A stretch of DNA of 64,000 bases, from assembly GCF_904848165.1 (NCBI RefSeq), contig NZ_LR884459.1, positions 744,001 through 808,000 of the forward strand, read 5' to 3'. This document shows, piece by piece, positions 53,552 to 62,882 of the stretch; the first letter of the stretch is position 1; the number at the start of each line of letters is the position of its first letter. Position numbers and translations under genes: made by a program. The notes under the pieces were generated by a model. The model did not search any database. It was not told the DNA's origin and saw nothing but the letters and a program-made list of their open reading frames with translations. The DNA is from Psychrobacter arenosus (lineage in GTDB: Bacteria > Pseudomonadota > Gammaproteobacteria > Pseudomonadales > Moraxellaceae).

Positions 53552-54643
53552 ATGACTGAGCAGCCCTACCTAAGCGTCAACGACTACGATTACGACCTTC
53601 CTGATACGCTAATTGCCCGCTATCCCTTAGAGCAGCGCTCTGCCTCCAAGTTATTGTACTTGCCAGCCGGCGCTGCGCCACAAGATAGGCTGTTTGCTGA
53701 GTTGCCAGACTTGCTTAACGCTGGCGACTTGATTGTCTTTAATGATACTAAGGTTATGAAAGCACGGTTATTTGGGCAAAAAGATACAGGCGGTAAAGTT
53801 GAAGTTCTAGTCGAGCGTCTTACTGATGAGGTCGAATTTACTCAAGGTCATGCGCATGTGGCGCTATGTCATGTGCGTGCCAGCAAAGCACCGAAATTGG
53901 GGCAGACGCTACTATTAGCCGATGGGGCAATACAGTGCGAGATGATTGGTCGCCAAGAGAACCTATTTGTCTTATCTTTTACTAAGCCTATCTTGCCAGA
54001 TCTAGAACAGTACGGTGAGCTCCCTATCCCGCCTTATTTTGAGCGCCATGCCGATGAGACCGATAATACCCGCTATCAGACGGTCTTTCATGACCCTACG
54101 AAATTGGCCAGTGTGGCCGCGCCTACTGCCAGTTTGCACTTTGATGACGCTATTTTGCAGCAACTCCAAGATAAAGGCATTCGCAGCGCTTTTGTAACCC
54201 TACACGTGGGGGCTGGGACCTTTGCTCCGGTAAAGACGGACAATCTGCTCAATCATACGATGCACAGCGAATATGCGGAGTTGCCACAAACTACCGCCGA
54301 CCTAATTAACGAGACCCATCGCAATGGCAATGCCGTGATAGCTGTGGGCACTACTGTAACCCGTGTGCTTGAGACTGCCTATCAACAGACCGTGACAGAC
54401 AGTTCGCCGCTGTCGGCTTGGTCAGGCGATACCGAAATATTTATCTATCCTGGCTTTAAGTTTGGCGTCATCGACCGCTTAATCACTAATTTTCATTTGC
54501 CTAAATCTACCTTATTAATGCTGGTGTCTGCCTTTGCGGGTAAAGCCAACATCGAGCAGGTTTATCAGCATGCCGTCACTCAGCAGTATCGTTTCTTTAG
54601 TTATGGCGATGCTATGTTGTTGGATAGGCTCACGCCAGTTTAA
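53552..54643 (+). CDS. queA: S-adenosylmethionine:tRNA ribosyltransferase-isomerase
   Basis: QueA transfers and isomerises the ribosyl group of S-adenosylmethionine to preQ1 in tRNA, making epoxyqueuosine. The 363-residue protein has YDLPDTLIARYPLEQR at the N-terminus, then FNDTKVMKARLFG and PIPPYFERHADETDNTRYQTVF. HVGAGTFAPVK, HSEYAELP and ITNFHLPKSTLLMLVSAF follow, and all are family hallmarks. The MITE-like element ends 20 bases before the ATG, so any queA promoter must lie within or beyond that element. In many bacteria tgt follows queA; here the next gene is fimV, so the queuosine genes are scattered. Confidence 0.97.
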   Translation: MTEQPYLSVNDYDYDLPDTLIARYPLEQRSASKLLYLPAGAAPQDRLFAELPDLLNAGDLIVFNDTKVMKARLFGQKDTGGKVEVLVERLTDEVEFTQGHAHVALCHVRASKAPKLGQTLLLADGAIQCEMIGRQENLFVLSFTKPILPDLEQYGELPIPPYFERHADETDNTRYQTVFHDPTKLASVAAPTASLHFDDAILQQLQDKGIRSAFVTLHVGAGTFAPVKTDNLLNHTMHSEYAELPQTTADLINETHRNGNAVIAVGTTVTRVLETAYQQTVTDSSPLSAWSGDTEIFIYPGFKFGVIDRLITNFHLPKSTLLMLVSAFAGKANIEQVYQHAVTQQYRFFSYGDAMLLDRLTPV

Positions 54644-54995
54644 ATAGATGGTCTTTAAAGCCATTTAGCCACCATTATGCTGCGCTATTGACCACGACTT
54701 AGGCTAGCTAGTCTAAATCTGCTAGCAATACTGTGTTGATTTTGTTATAAATGCATAGGCTCGTATTGCTAATAGTTTATATATTTGCTTAGACGCTCAG
54801 CTAGAAAACATATAGTGCTTAAGTTTGACGAATATTTTTGTTTTATAATTCATTCGTCTAGATAGGTCTATCCTTTATGGAAAACCGCTATATCAAGATA
54901 AGTGATAACTATAAAACCGTCTTTAAAGCTTAATGATTGGCAGTAGTAAGGTTTACGCTCAGTATTAAAAACAATTTAATGATAAAGGGATGCGC

Positions 54996-56564
54996 ATGGC
55001 TTGGGCACAAACAAATAAGTTACAACAGGCGCTATCGTTAGCATTACTCGCTGCTATTGGTACGGTGAGTATGGGTCCCTCCACGCATGCGGCCACTATT
55101 GGTAAGACGGAAGTACAGTCTGCACAAAACCAACCGCTCAGTGCTTCCATTGCCGTATCAGGGATTGATATTAGCGATTTTTCAGCCAGTTTAGTTGGCC
55201 AAGACATCTATCGGCAGATGGGGCTACAACCTAATGATTCGATGACCGTTAGTTTTGAGGCGACCAGTCAGACTTCTGGGCGTATTCTAATAACGACTTC
55301 GAAACCGGTAGCTGCGCCTTTTGCTGATGTGGTCATAGCTATTCGCTCACAAGACCGTCAGCAAATCATTCCTAAAACGCTATTAATGCCCTTAAATAAT
55401 TCAGCGTCAGCTACTCGCGTAGCTACTCCCCCTGCTGTTGCCAATACTACCAGACCTAATTTACCAGTGACTACGCCAGTGGTAGGTATCCCATTACAGG
55501 TAAAACGTACAGCGCCGCCGCCCTTATCCAATACTGCTTCGTCCACTTTATCAGCTGTCAATTTGCCCCGACAGGCTGCTGCCCCGGTTACCACACAGCC
55601 CATTTACCAGCCTAGTCCCCAAAACAGCCCCCAAAATAGTTTTCAAAACACTTACCCTGCCAATATAACAGCAGGTGCTCCTATTCATAGTGGGGATAGC
55701 ACGAGTAGCGTGCCTAGTAATGCCTTAAACGATAAACAATTGGATATTTTAAACGTTGAGGTCACTCGTAAAATTATTGCGAGTGCGCCGGCAGCATTTG
55801 CTACTAATACTGCTATGCCCTCTGCCAATACAGTAGCTAATAGTCCTCAACCTACAGCAGCTGACTTTAAGCCAACACCCCCATTAAGCCCACAAAATAA
55901 TGCCTTTAATAATTCTGTGGTGCCCGCTATGTCTACAGCGGCAACTTATACAGTACAGCGTAATGACAGTCTTTGGCTAATCGCTAATGAATTAGCGCAG
56001 CAGAACAATCTAGAAGTCAGTGCCGTCATGCAGCAAATCAAGGCCTTAAACCCTAATGCTTTTATTAATAACGATATCAATCAATTAAAGGCTCAAGCAC
56101 AGCTTAGTTTGCCTAATTATGATGTCATCCCTTCGCAGCAAGGTTTAAAAGCAGCTATTGAAGCCCGTAGTACGCGCGCAAACAGAAAAAACCGTGCCGT
56201 AAATAATACACCCGTATCACCTACTGCTGCTCCTACGGTGGTTGCTAATGCTTCTCGCACTGCTCCTGCAGCAGCCAAAACCAATGTAAGTAAAAAGTTA
56301 CCCCAAGCTACTATGACAGTATTGGCCCCTGGTAAGGATGGCAAAGCAGATGGCACACAGACCCAAGCTTCAGCTGCTACGGGTTCAGGGATTAATAACG
56401 ATACGCTCAATACACTAAAAACCACGCGTCAACAGACCGCATTACAGGCTCAGCGAATCCGTGAAGTAAGTCAGCAGTTGGCTGGCGCGAATGAGAAATT
56501 ACAGCTGCAAAGTCAAAAGCTTGCTGAACTAGAAGAGCGTTTAAGACAGTTGCGTAATAAATAG
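54996..56564 (+). CDS. fimV: FimV-like LysM protein, N-terminal half of FimV
   Basis: FimV is an inner-membrane hub for type IV pili and type II secretion at the cell pole. This 522-residue protein has a signal peptide ending near THAA. The FimV N-terminal domain follows (TEVQSAQNQPLSASIAVSG, then RILITTSKPVAAPFADVVI). A Pro/Ala/Asn-rich linker precedes a LysM peptidoglycan-binding module (YTVQRNDSLWLIANEL, about 315-370). The C-terminus is a coiled coil rich in Gln, Leu and Glu. It stops without the membrane segment and cytoplasmic TPR part of normal FimV, which are encoded by the next gene. ATG 54996 with AAGGGA five bases upstream is preferred to the ATG at 54990. fimV next to truA is conserved in Pseudomonas. 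Confidence 0.85.
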   Translation: MAWAQTNKLQQALSLALLAAIGTVSMGPSTHAATIGKTEVQSAQNQPLSASIAVSGIDISDFSASLVGQDIYRQMGLQPNDSMTVSFEATSQTSGRILITTSKPVAAPFADVVIAIRSQDRQQIIPKTLLMPLNNSASATRVATPPAVANTTRPNLPVTTPVVGIPLQVKRTAPPPLSNTASSTLSAVNLPRQAAAPVTTQPIYQPSPQNSPQNSFQNTYPANITAGAPIHSGDSTSSVPSNALNDKQLDILNVEVTRKIIASAPAAFATNTAMPSANTVANSPQPTAADFKPTPPLSPQNNAFNNSVVPAMSTAATYTVQRNDSLWLIANELAQQNNLEVSAVMQQIKALNPNAFINNDINQLKAQAQLSLPNYDVIPSQQGLKAAIEARSTRANRKNRAVNNTPVSPTAAPTVVANASRTAPAAAKTNVSKKLPQATMTVLAPGKDGKADGTQTQASAATGSGINNDTLNTLKTTRQQTALQAQRIREVSQQLAGANEKLQLQSQKLAELEERLRQLRNK

Positions 56565-56793
56565 CTTTCATTGCGACAATCTTATTACTAGTAATAACTT
56601 ATCTAGAATAAATCTATTTTTTATTGGCCTATATTGTTAGTATAAAGTCAGATAGGCTTTAAGGTATATAATCTTTAAGGTATATAATAAAGCTTATAGG
56701 GTTTGTAGCGGCGGCATACGATAACCGTTATTGACCACCAAAAATAATTACATATTGTCAGACATTCTATGGACGTCCGGTGTGGGAGCCAAC

Positions 56794-58416
56794 ATGAACA
56801 ACCTTATTTATATAGTGATCGGCTTGGCTATTGTGCTTATTCTAGCCTTCGTATTATTACGCAGCAAGAATACGACTCCGCCAGCGCGCAAGCCTGCTGC
56901 GGTTACGCCTCCAAGACCAACGCATGACCGAGCCAGTCCAGCTGCACCGGCCGCCGCTGCTGCGCCAAACTATCAAGACCGCTTGACCACTGCTCAACGC
57001 TTTATCGATCAACAGCGTTATGATGACGCTATCAATGAGTTAAAGCAGGGGCTAGTCAGTCATCCTCATAATAAAGACCTTACGCTTAAACTGTTAAACA
57101 TCTATGCACTAACGAATCGTAATGAACCGTTTAGCGATTTATATCAATCGATTCAAATGCATGGTGATGCGGCAACTTTATCAGCAGCTAATAATATCAA
57201 GTCCCTATTAGATGAGGAACAAGCTTCAAGTCGACCTGCTATTATTGATGACTCTGCGTCTAATGGCATTGAGGAGGGTTTAGACTTTAATTTCTCAGAA
57301 GTTAATGCCGTTGAGAATGCCCCTGTTGCTGTGCAAGACAGTGTTAACACCGAAGAACTTTTAGAGCTGGATGCTGCTGAGCCCGAAGACGAGCCTTTAT
57401 CTTTTGACGATCTCGAAAGCCAACTATTAGCGGATGATGGGCAAATTACTCAACCAGAACCAAAGGTTGCAAGTACTCCTGTCACTTCTCTGGCTATGGA
57501 AGAAGGGCTAGACTTTGACTTTGGTGAAGCAGAAACTGCTACAGACAGCTTATCTTTAGAGACCGCTGAGCCTGCGCAACCTGTGGAAGATAGTGGCTTT
57601 AATTTAGATGACAGTGACTTTAGTTTAGCTGTAGATGAGCCGCAAAGTACAGAAACACAGACTGAAGCAACCACTACTCCAGCTGACGATAATGTGTTTA
57701 GTTTAGAAGAAGACTTTGACTTCTCTGACAGCACAAATACAGACAGCAATGCTGCTTCAAACGATACTGAAGCATCAGTACCTAAAGACTTCTTAGAGCT
57801 GGATGATTTAGTAGCAGAAGACACATCAGAAACACTAAATACAGAGTTAGCTGATGCTGCCGCCGCTACACAAACGATCGAGCTTGATGCAGGTGATTTA
57901 GAGTTTAATGAGCTAAGCTTTGCAGATATTGAAAATAACGAATTAGGCAACAATGACGAGTTTTCTTTCGCTATCGATGAGACTGAAACTGCACCAACAG
58001 AAACGACTGCCCCCGTTACTGTAGATGCTACCTCCACTTCAGAGCTGAATAACGAAAGTTTTGCTACAGATAGCTTAGATATAGAAAGCTCTGATATAGA
58101 AGGCTTTGCGCTAGAGGAGTCAGCGCCTACTGAAACCCTAGCTACCGTTACAGACGCAGAACCAGAGGTTTTAGAGACCACAGAAGCGACACAGTCTATC
58201 GATATGCCAGTCAGTGTTAGCGATGAGAGTCAGTTCGCCGCCGATTTTGACTACGTGAATGAGTTAGACAGCGTGCAAGTCACTATTGATTTAGCAGCGC
58301 AGTATCTAGAGCTAGGCGAGTATGAAAGTGCTAAACGTCTACTGAAAGAAGTTGCCAACCAAGGGACTACTGAGCAGCAAGCGCAAATAGAGTCTTTATT
58401 GGCGAAAGCGGCTTAA
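56794..58416 (+). CDS. FimV-like membrane/TPR protein, C-terminal half of FimV
   Basis: The 540-residue product starts with a transmembrane helix LIYIVIGLAIVLILAFVLLR, then a Pro/Ala-rich linker and a TPR-like helical pair near residues 65-140. About 300 residues follow that are extremely acidic (Asp, Glu, Thr, Ser) with recurring GLDFDFGEA and FSLEEDFDF motifs. It ends in the FimV C-terminal domain (VQVTIDLAAQYLELGEYESA, then AKRLLKEV). These are the parts missing from the preceding gene, in the same order as in one-piece FimV. ATG 56794 has GGGAG five bases upstream. The 230-base gap between the halves has several stops, so this is not one frameshift. A terminator follows. Confidence 0.85.
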   Translation: MNNLIYIVIGLAIVLILAFVLLRSKNTTPPARKPAAVTPPRPTHDRASPAAPAAAAAPNYQDRLTTAQRFIDQQRYDDAINELKQGLVSHPHNKDLTLKLLNIYALTNRNEPFSDLYQSIQMHGDAATLSAANNIKSLLDEEQASSRPAIIDDSASNGIEEGLDFNFSEVNAVENAPVAVQDSVNTEELLELDAAEPEDEPLSFDDLESQLLADDGQITQPEPKVASTPVTSLAMEEGLDFDFGEAETATDSLSLETAEPAQPVEDSGFNLDDSDFSLAVDEPQSTETQTEATTTPADDNVFSLEEDFDFSDSTNTDSNAASNDTEASVPKDFLELDDLVAEDTSETLNTELADAAAATQTIELDAGDLEFNELSFADIENNELGNNDEFSFAIDETETAPTETTAPVTVDATSTSELNNESFATDSLDIESSDIEGFALEESAPTETLATVTDAEPEVLETTEATQSIDMPVSVSDESQFAADFDYVNELDSVQVTIDLAAQYLELGEYESAKRLLKEVANQGTTEQQAQIESLLAKAA

Positions 58417-58496
58417 GGATATTATCCGCTACGACTTGCTAGGGATAAAGTTGGTCTAAAACCTTATTTAAACAACTAGCAATTATCATCTAATAG

Positions 58497-58526
58497 CGCA
58501 CAAAGCCTAGGTTTTGTGCGTTTTTT
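58497..58526 (+). terminator. Terminator after the FimV C-terminal gene
   Basis: CGCACAAA/TTTGTGCG stem with an eight-base loop, followed by TTTTTT. Confidence 0.8.
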
Positions 58527-58674
58527 AATGTTCGTAATAAAACTATTATTAAGTGAAAGAGAGGCATTAAGTTATGCGGTAGAGAGTTAAGCACTCGAGC
58601 CTTTATTCTTGGTAAAATAGTGTTATTATTCCTATTCTCTACCACCTTTTATCCCTCTTGAGCTAAGATTTATC

Positions 58675-59778
58675 ATGCCCTCTTCAAAATCAGCCAGCCA
58701 TACCTTATCTGCAACTACCGATATCAATAGCCGCACTCAGCTTATTTATGCTGGTGGCACCTTTGGGTGTTATGGTAGGCCGCTATCGCCTATTGCAGAA
58801 AGCGAGTTTTTACCCATCGTAGAGCGGCTATTAGCGGAGCAGTTTCTACCGCAAACCTCTTGGCTGCCTAACACTCTAATTAAAGACAGCAGCCAGTTGA
58901 CGCCTAGCGATTTTGTGCATTTTTATCAGCTGATTCTGACGGCGTACGCTAGCGGGCAACGCAGCTTCGTCCTAATTACTGGGACGGATAGTTTAAGCTA
59001 TTTAAGCACCTTTTTAGCAGAAGCTTTTGTTGGCAGTGATATCTGTATCGTGGTCACGGGCAGTATGCGCCCACTCTTTGATCCAAATCATTTGGAAGGT
59101 TATGTGGTTGATAGCCAGTCGGATGCTTGGGGCAACTTAACGGACTCTATTAAATTAGCCGCTCATGGCGAGCCTGGCGTGCGTGTTTGTTTTGCAGGAG
59201 AGAGTTGGCAAGCACAGACTGTACAGAAGATTCACAGTCATGATTTTATGGCCTTTACTGGCCATCGCCGCGCCGCCTATCCCGCTAATAGCTATAGCAA
59301 AATTCTACCGGATACCCGTAGACAGCATTGGTTAGATGACCAGATGGGCGTGAACGCGCAAATCATCGAGCGTAGCACGCAAGCAGCAGTCTATCCGCTG
59401 TATTGCATGCCCAATGATAGCGCTGTACTTGAGTTACAGCTGCGCAGCCTGATTGATCGCCCAGCGAGTGGTATTATTCTTATCGGCTTTGGCGCCGGTA
59501 ACGCGACTTATTCGCCTGCGATAGCCGAGCTATTGGATCAAGCTTATCAACGCGGCCATTTGGTCGTCAGTGCTAGCCAATGTGCGTTTGGTGGGGTCGG
59601 CGAGACTTATGCAGCGGGCAGCTGGCAATATGAGCATCACGTGATTAGTGGCGGTCGTCTGACCTTGCCTGCTATCTTTGCACGGTTGCTGTGGTTGCAC
59701 CTGCGTTTTGACACCCCTGCTCGCCGTCGCCAACGTTGGACCCATTGCGTAAATCAAGCGACACTGGTTAGAAGTTAA
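58675..59778 (+). CDS. Asparaginase family protein (type I-like)
   Basis: The 367-residue protein has both asparaginase Thr motifs: YAGGTFGC near residue 25 (normally TGGTI) with the nucleophile-type Thr29, and LITGTDSLSYL with Thr-Asp. VVTGSMRPL and GFGAGNATY, SASQCAFGGV also follow the family. It would release ammonia from asparagine or a related amide in the cytoplasm; no signal peptide is seen. A polar extension of about 20 residues precedes the fold. It lies between fimV and truA. Exact substrate is uncertain because the first motif departs from the consensus. Confidence 0.88.
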   Translation: MPSSKSASHTLSATTDINSRTQLIYAGGTFGCYGRPLSPIAESEFLPIVERLLAEQFLPQTSWLPNTLIKDSSQLTPSDFVHFYQLILTAYASGQRSFVLITGTDSLSYLSTFLAEAFVGSDICIVVTGSMRPLFDPNHLEGYVVDSQSDAWGNLTDSIKLAAHGEPGVRVCFAGESWQAQTVQKIHSHDFMAFTGHRRAAYPANSYSKILPDTRRQHWLDDQMGVNAQIIERSTQAAVYPLYCMPNDSAVLELQLRSLIDRPASGIILIGFGAGNATYSPAIAELLDQAYQRGHLVVSASQCAFGGVGETYAAGSWQYEHHVISGGRLTLPAIFARLLWLHLRFDTPARRRQRWTHCVNQATLVRS

Positions 59779-59951
59779 CTTGTTGGCATGCTTATAAAGC
59801 TGGCTCGTTGCAAACAAATTGTCCTTAACTCCTATTTTCTTAATAACTGCTGCTAATTATGACCGTTCCCGCTCAAGACCCTACCCTACCTTCTATGCTA
59901 ACGACTGAGACTACTGGGTCAACAAGACCGCAGTCTCAGGAGGCAGCAACA

Positions 59952-60749
59952 ATGCATACGCTTGCCATCGGTATTGAGTTTATAGGGACCAATTATCGCG
60001 GTTGGCAACGCCAAAAAGAGGTCGTAGGCGTACAAGCCGTATTAGAAGCTGCCATTAGTAAAGTGGCTAATGAAACCGTAGAAGTGGTAGCAGCAGGGCG
60101 CACAGACGCTGGGGTACACGCCAGTAATATGACGGCGCATTTTGTCACCACCGCCTATCGACCGGTGCGCAATTGGTTGCGGGGTATCAATAGCTTATTG
60201 CCCGATGACATCGCTCTACGGTGGCTAGTGCCCATGCCCAATGAGTTCCATGCGCGCTTTGGCGCAATAGCTAGGCGTTACCGCTATATCACCCTCAATC
60301 AGCCGCTACGCCCTGCTCTACTTAATCATCAAGTGACTCATATCTATGAGCCGTTAGATTTAGTTAAAATGCAACAGGCGGCACAGACTATTGCAGGGAC
60401 GCATGACTTTAGCAGCTTCCGTGCTGCCGCTTGCCAGTCTAATCAGCCGGTTAGGACAGTGAGCCATGCCAAGCTTTTTGCCCACGGCGCCTTTATAGTC
60501 TTTGATATTCAAGCCGATGGGTTTTTGCACCACATGGTACGCAATCTGATGGGCACTTTATTTGCGATTGGCAAAGGAGAGCTGCTGCCTGAGGACTTGC
60601 AAAAGATTATGGCCGCCAAAGACCGCACGATTGCGCCGCCTACTGCCTCGGGTGATGGTCTTTACTTCATTAACGCTTACTACCCTCCAGAGTTTCAACA
60701 GCAGTTACCGGAGCTGCCACTTACCCCGATTTGGCTTAATTTGCCTTAG
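59952..60749 (+). CDS. truA: tRNA pseudouridine(38-40) synthase
   Basis: TruA makes pseudouridine at positions 38-40 of the anticodon arm. The 265-residue protein has GIEFIGTNYRGWQRQ, the catalytic Asp motif AAGRTDAGVHAS, FHARFGAIARRYRY and FLHHMVRNLMGTL. AAKDRTIAPPTASGDGL follows. ATG 59952 is preceded by AGGAGG at eight bases. The upstream in-frame ATG at 59859 would add 31 unlike residues and has no ribosome-binding site. Its place after fimV (with one gene between) repeats the fimV-truA linkage of other gammaproteobacteria. Confidence 0.96.
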   Translation: MHTLAIGIEFIGTNYRGWQRQKEVVGVQAVLEAAISKVANETVEVVAAGRTDAGVHASNMTAHFVTTAYRPVRNWLRGINSLLPDDIALRWLVPMPNEFHARFGAIARRYRYITLNQPLRPALLNHQVTHIYEPLDLVKMQQAAQTIAGTHDFSSFRAAACQSNQPVRTVSHAKLFAHGAFIVFDIQADGFLHHMVRNLMGTLFAIGKGELLPEDLQKIMAAKDRTIAPPTASGDGLYFINAYYPPEFQQQLPELPLTPIWLNLP

Positions 60750-60835
60750 TATTTTCCAAGTAGCGTTTAGGCCGTCTCATTAGCGTTTACTCTGTAACAC
60801 CACGTTACTAAGAGCGCCTGATAACGTGCTACATA

Positions 60836-60864
60836 TTGCGTTTATTCACTGAGTTACGTATAAT
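60836..60864 (+). promoter_or_regulatory. Sigma-70 promoter of infA
   Basis: TTGCGT and TATAAT are spaced by 17 bases, with the -10 ending 31 bases before the infA ATG. Confidence 0.75.
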
Positions 60865-60895
60865 ACGGTCTTATTTTTATTGATTGACAGCGACT

Positions 60896-61120
60896 ATGGC
60901 AAAAAAAGACGACATTATTGAATTTGAAGGCGAGGTCATCGACACCCTTCCAAATACTCTATTTAAAGTGCGTTTAGAAAACGGGCACGAAATCATCGCG
61001 CATATCTCAGGTAAAATGCGTAAGCACTATATCCGTATTTTGACGGGTGATAAGGTTAAGGTCGAGATGACGCCTTACGATTTAACTAAGGGTCGTATTA
61101 CCTACCGTGGTAAAAACTAA
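60896..61120 (+). CDS. infA: Translation initiation factor IF-1
   Basis: IF-1 is a single OB-fold protein that binds the A site of the 30S subunit during initiation. The 74-residue product has [35 protein letters not shown], then [21 protein letters not shown]. It ends [10 protein letters not shown], the standard sequence throughout. An in-frame TTG four codons upstream is ignored in favour of the ATG at 60896. It is a single-gene unit with a clear promoter and a strong terminator. Confidence 0.98.
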   Translation: MAKKDDIIEFEGEVIDTLPNTLFKVRLENGHEIIAHISGKMRKHYIRILTGDKVKVEMTPYDLTKGRITYRGKN

Positions 61121-61260
61121 TCCTAGCTATCTTAGTTATTTATGTATAACTGCTCTTTTGAGTGATTTCTATTACGTTTAAGCCTAGCTGCTATAACCCA
61201 TACTGTGCTGAGCTAAAGACTATCGAATAGCCAATAGCTACGACTTTATTTCAGTACTAA

Positions 61261-61290
61261 AAAACACCGCCATTTCGCGGTGTTTTTTTA
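61261..61290 (+). terminator. Terminator after infA
   Basis: AAAACACCGC pairs with GCGGTGTTTT around CATTTC and is followed by a T run. A second weak hairpin (AAGGCTAC/GCAGCCTT) lies at about 61351-61382 before the convergent transpeptidase gene. Confidence 0.85.
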
Positions 61291-61410
61291 TGGCTAACTC
61301 TTAAGGCAATAGGTTTTAAGCGAATAAATTCTAACTAGATAAAAATACGAAAGGCTACCCTATTATTAGCGCAGCCTTTTTTACAGATTTAATTTAGGGA
61401 ATGGGTTTAT

Positions 61411-62526
61411 TTATTTAAACTCAACCGTAGCATCATCATCGATTAAACCATACAAGGTCAACGCATCCCAGTTGGTCAAGCGCACACAGCCAGAAGAGGC
61501 TTGACGGCTAATACGCTCAGGATCTGGCGAGCCATGGATACCATAAGTGGGTTTGCTTAAGCCAATCCAAACCAAACCGACAGGGTTATTCGCCCCCGGT
61601 GGAATGATCGTCTTGGTGCCATCGTCTGCCGTATGAGTATAATTAGGCTCATGTACTTTGACTTCGACCTTATGGGTCCCCGTTGGCGATGGAGTCGCCG
61701 TACTGCCTACCGTGGTCGGGTAACTGGCAACTAATTTATCATTCGCATCATAGGCATAAAGCGTCTGAGTGTTTTTATCCGCTACTACTCGGCTCACAGC
61801 TGTCGTGGTCGGTGTGCCCGGATTATAAATAGTAATGGTCTCACCTGACTTAAAAGACTTATTCGGGTTTAGAGCTTTTAGATAGTCAGTATCCATATGG
61901 AATTTTTCGGCTAGTGCTTCCAAAACACTTTCATAATACATGCCCTCAAGCTCGCCTTTCGCCTCTGTACTAGCAGGGATAGTCGTGGTCTTAATATTGA
62001 CATCCCCATCTTTAATCATGTAATTGACCAATACTGGCTGCTGGGTCAAAGTGCTGTCTTGCGTGAGTGCTTGCCACGTTTCATTAGTTAAGCTGTCGGT
62101 TACGGCTAGCCCATTGGCTTCTTGAAAAGCTTGCATGGCCTTACGAGTGTTTTTACCCCAACGACCATCAACGGCGCCAACGCCATGATTGTGCCAATTG
62201 AGCAAGGCTTGTAATTTCGCGCCGACATTACGATCTATTTTTTTACCCGCTTGCCATTGGCTACTGTTGACCTTTTTTGCGGTACTGCTCAAATTATCGG
62301 TGGAATAAGGAATAATCGGCAAAACTTTATTCAAAGTCGTGATGACTTTCCCTTGTCCAGTGAATTTTTGGCTCACCATGGTGGCAGAGTTTTCTGCAGC
62401 GTTAGTAGAGGTAGTGGCATTCGTAGTTGCGGTTTTTGTGGTCGCTGCATTAACGGGCGAACTGACCAGCATAATAGACGCTAACGCCATTCCAAGTACG
62501 TTGGTTGTTATTATTTTCTTTTGCAT
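61411..62526 (-). CDS. L,D-transpeptidase (YkuD family) with peptidoglycan-binding domain
   Basis: The 371-residue protein has a signal peptide ending near VNA-ATT. A Thr/Ala/Asn-rich stretch and a peptidoglycan-binding domain_1 follow (GVGAVDGRWGKNTRKAMQAF, about 117-136). A LysM-like part (FKSGETITIYNPG, preceded by MDTDYLKALNPNK) leads into the YkuD domain. The catalytic motif is GIHGSPDPERISRQ plus ASSGCVRLTNWD, with the active Cys near residue 345. It would form 3-3 cross-links or attach proteins to peptidoglycan in the periplasm. Start is ATG 62526. It follows leuB on the minus strand but a strong hairpin separates them. Confidence 0.94.
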   Translation of the reverse strand: MQKKIITTNVLGMALASIMLVSSPVNAATTKTATTNATTSTNAAENSATMVSQKFTGQGKVITTLNKVLPIIPYSTDNLSSTAKKVNSSQWQAGKKIDRNVGAKLQALLNWHNHGVGAVDGRWGKNTRKAMQAFQEANGLAVTDSLTNETWQALTQDSTLTQQPVLVNYMIKDGDVNIKTTTIPASTEAKGELEGMYYESVLEALAEKFHMDTDYLKALNPNKSFKSGETITIYNPGTPTTTAVSRVVADKNTQTLYAYDANDKLVASYPTTVGSTATPSPTGTHKVEVKVHEPNYTHTADDGTKTIIPPGANNPVGLVWIGLSKPTYGIHGSPDPERISRQASSGCVRLTNWDALTLYGLIDDDATVEFK

Positions 62527-62655
62527 TATTCAAGACATCCTATAGGTTGATTTTTATATAAATGGGCTTTCTAAACAGGCAGTTATATACAAGTAGTTGC
62601 TGCAAATAGAATCTAGTTAATATGTTTTTATTCAAATAATATTTTATATAAATAA

Positions 62656-62685
62656 AAAAAGGAACTTACGTATAAGTTCCTTTTT
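62656..62685. terminator. Hairpin between leuB and the L,D-transpeptidase
   Basis: A perfect 13-base stem AAAAAGGAACTTA/TAAGTTCCTTTTT with a four-base loop and A/T tails on both sides. It works in both directions and would end leuB transcription. The rest of 62527-62806 shows nothing further. Confidence 0.8.
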
Positions 62686-62806
62686 ATCATCGCAGATAAT
62701 GCTAAATTTATCTGTGTCTATGTGTGGCTACTCGTAGCAATATTGTGCATTAATACAGCAACATCGTTAAGACCACCTATTTTCATTGTCATAGACTATT
62801 TTGCTT

Positions 62807-62882
62807 AGCTTTTTATTTTAACTTAACGGCTTATTTTAACTTAGCCGCTTATTTTAATTTAGCCAACTATTTTAACTTAGCT
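62807..62882. repeat. 18-base degenerate tandem repeat at the 3' end of leuB
   Basis: About four copies of a CTTATTTTAACTTAGCCG-like unit run from the spacer into the last codons of leuB, whose stop lies inside the final copy (minus strand). Copies differ at one to three positions. Confidence 0.75.

Noticed and set aside
57450..58181. Long minus-strand ORF of 243 residues, very rich in Ser and Val
   Set aside because: It is the reverse reading of the acidic Asp/Glu/Thr repeat in the FimV C-terminal gene, has no ribosome-binding site and no domain.
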